From NCBI GenBank assembly GCA_020442235.1, contig JAGRKQ010000241.1, forward strand, positions 1-6,566: a DNA stretch of 6,566 nucleotides, read 5' to 3'. The stretch comes from Hyphomicrobiaceae bacterium. Its GTDB lineage: Bacteria; Pseudomonadota; Alphaproteobacteria; Rhizobiales; MH13. Below are positions 5,358 through 6,566 of the stretch, one piece after another. Position numbers and translations under genes: made by a program. The notes under the pieces are model-generated. The model was not told the DNA's origin. It worked only from the letters and a program-made list of their open reading frames with translations, and made no database searches. The stretch's first letter is position 1. The number at the start of each line of letters is the position of its first letter.

Positions 5358-6308
5358 TCAATAGCCGCGCAAGCGGTCGACGAGGCCGGCCGGCGCCTCG
5401 CCCCGTTCCAGCGCCGCGATGGAGGCAACGACCTGCCCGGCGAGGGCATCGGGATCGGACGAGGCGGCGGCGTGCGGCGTCACCGTGCAATTGGCAAGGC
5501 CCCAGAACGGGCTTTCAGCCGGCAGCGGCTCGGTCCTGAAGACGTCGATGCTGGCCGCTTTCAGCGTGCCGTCCTCAAGGGCGGCGAGCAGATCGGCCTC
5601 GTTCTGAAGACCGCCGCGCCCGGCATTGATGACGATCGGCCCGCCATGCACGCCGTCGCGGGCCAGCCCCTCGAACAGCGCCCGGTCGAGGATGCCGTCG
5701 GTTTCCGGCGTCAGCGGCAGGAGCACGACGAGGATATCGGTTCGGGCGAGAAACCGGGAAAGACCCTCCGCGCCGGCATGGGTTTCCAGCCCGCCGACCT
5801 GTTTCGGCGTGCGCGACCAGCCGGCCACCCGAAAGCCGAGGGATGCAAGCTTTGCCGCCGCATCGAGGCCGAGGACGCCGAGCCCCATGATGCCGACCCG
5901 GACCGCGGAGGCGGCGGGCTGCGCCATTTCATACCAGTGGGCGCGGACCTGCTGATCGCGATAGAGCCGGCCCTGGCGGTGATGATCGAGCACCTGCCAG
6001 ACGCTCCACTCGCTCATGCGCCCGGTGAGGTCGGGGTCGATCATGCGCACGATCTTCACATCGCCCGCGATGTCGTCGCGCTTCAACAGATGATCGACGC
6101 CGGCACCGAGAGACAGGATCGCCTCAAGGCGCGGAAGACGCGAAAAAAGCCCCGCCGGCGCCTGCCAGGCGGCGACATGCGTCACCTCGGACAGATCCGC
6201 CCCAGGGCCTGCCAGAAGCGGGCGGCGCTCCGGTACCAGCGCGGTGAAGCGCCTCAGCCAGCCTTCCGGGTCCCAGCCGGAAATCCCGATGAGAAGGCGT
6301 CCCGTCAT
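5358..6308 (-). CDS. ghrA: GhrA-like glyoxylate/hydroxypyruvate reductase (D-2-hydroxyacid dehydrogenase)
   Basis: This 316-residue protein, close to E. coli GhrA in length, reduces 2-oxoacids such as glyoxylate or hydroxypyruvate with NAD(P)H in the cytoplasm. The substrate loop SLGAGVDHLL is at 66-75. The dinucleotide-binding motif GLGVLG is at 142-147. The sequence WSRT (164-167) at the end of the second Rossmann strand puts an Arg where GhrA-type enzymes hold the NADPH phosphate. The catalytic triad of the family is present: Arg231 (NAGRGG), Glu260 (DVFRTEP) and His279 (TPHAA). The ATG at 6308 has GAGG (6319-6316) seven bases before it. It lies 9 bp after pheA and is probably co-transcribed with it. 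Its stop is 12 bp from the convergent NlpC/P60 gene, with no obvious terminator between them. The substrate within the reductase family is not settled by sequence. Confidence 0.9.
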   Translation of the reverse strand: MTGRLLIGISGWDPEGWLRRFTALVPERRPLLAGPGADLSEVTHVAAWQAPAGLFSRLPRLEAILSLGAGVDHLLKRDDIAGDVKIVRMIDPDLTGRMSEWSVWQVLDHHRQGRLYRDQQVRAHWYEMAQPAASAVRVGIMGLGVLGLDAAAKLASLGFRVAGWSRTPKQVGGLETHAGAEGLSRFLARTDILVVLLPLTPETDGILDRALFEGLARDGVHGGPIVINAGRGGLQNEADLLAALEDGTLKAASIDVFRTEPLPAESPFWGLANCTVTPHAAASSDPDALAGQVVASIAALERGEAPAGLVDRLRGY

Positions 6309-6315
6309 CGCCCGC

Positions 6316-6320
6316 CCTCA
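6316..6320 (-). promoter_or_regulatory. ghrA ribosome binding site overlapping the pheA stop codon
   Basis: Read on the minus strand, TGAGG combines the pheA stop TGA (6320-6318) with the GAGG Shine-Dalgarno core (6319-6316). The ghrA ATG follows seven bases later. Ribosomes ending pheA would unload directly on the ghrA start, which points to translational coupling of the two genes. Confidence 0.55.
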
Positions 6321-6566
6321 CTCGGCCGCCGGTGTGGGGCGCAGGTCGCGGTTTTCCATCGGCTCGGCGATCTTGGCGCGGAAGGGATCGGCCGGATAGG
6401 TGCCCAGCATCTTCAGTTCGGCGGAGAAGAAGGCCAGTTCTTCCATCGCCAGCTGCACGCTGTGCATGTCCGGGTGGCCTTCGATGTCGGCATAGAACTG
6501 GGTGGCGAAGAAGCGTCCTTCGAGCTGGTAGGATTCCAGCTTGGTCATGTTGACGCCGTTGGTGGC
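6318..6566 (-). CDS. pheA: PheA, prephenate dehydratase (C-terminal ACT domain only)
   Basis: This is the last 82 residues of a monofunctional prephenate dehydratase, the enzyme that turns prephenate into phenylpyruvate in phenylalanine synthesis. The frame stays open to the window edge, reading Ala-Thr-Asn-Gly-Val-Asn before the internal Met at 6548, so that Met is not the start. The visible part is the ACT regulatory domain with the conserved NMTKLESYQ segment (window residues 6-14), where the ESYQ/ESRP-type motif contributes to phenylalanine feedback binding, and FATQFYADIEGH (20-31). The C-terminus ends in a Pro/Ala/Glu tail typical of alphaproteobacterial PheA. The catalytic domain with its TRF motif lies beyond the right edge. 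It is upstream of and coupled to the ghrA-like gene. Confidence 0.95.
   Translation of the reverse strand, partial: ATNGVNMTKLESYQLEGRFFATQFYADIEGHPDMHSVQLAMEELAFFSAELKMLGTYPADPFRAKIAEPMENRDLRPTPAAE

Noticed and set aside
5365..5376. A 4-bp hairpin CCGC-GCAA-GCGG near the convergent ghrA and NlpC/P60 ends, considered as a shared terminator.
   Set aside because: The stem is short, no U run follows on either strand, and it encodes the last residues of the reductase.

Overview
The window reads as chromosomal DNA from a GC-rich alphaproteobacterium, most likely a member of the Hyphomicrobiales (rhizobial order). The basis is the high-GC codon usage, a Tad/Flp pilus block with separate tadB and tadC genes, and a PheA with a C-terminal ACT domain ending in the family's ESYQ form of the ESRP-type motif. 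The genus cannot be fixed from the sequence alone.

Left part (1-2545): the end of a tight type IVc (Tad/Flp) pilus assembly operon. It holds the 3' end of tadB and a complete tadC, both inner-membrane platform proteins. After a gene-free stretch of about 410 bp comes tadD, a TPR lipoprotein on the opposite strand and convergent with tadC. tadD has a textbook intrinsic terminator. tadC has no comparably clear one.

Middle part (2546-5345): a short divergent control region carries AT-rich TTAA motifs resembling a CtrA site. It is followed by a rightward set of three genes: an M17 leucyl aminopeptidase family protein with every catalytic residue intact, a short MarR-type winged-helix regulator, and an SH3b-NlpC/P60 cysteine peptidase without a signal peptide. 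The regulator and the NlpC/P60 gene overlap by ATGA and are probably translated together. The 72 bp before the regulator hold a perfect 16-bp palindrome that could be its own operator. The two peptidases plausibly act in the cytoplasm on cell-wall-derived peptides, which is an inference from domain content and missing export signals.

Right part (5346-6566): two leftward genes in an operon read from the right edge, the end of pheA (prephenate dehydratase, phenylalanine synthesis) and a GhrA-like 2-hydroxyacid dehydrogenase. The ghrA-like ribosome binding site overlaps the pheA stop codon. This operon ends 12 bp from the NlpC/P60 gene in a tail-to-tail arrangement.

No mobile element, CRISPR array, tRNA or rRNA was seen. 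Most of the window is ordinary core genome. The points that merit a second look are a nine-G tract inside tadC, the control regions beside tadD and the regulator, and the structured gap between tadC and tadD.
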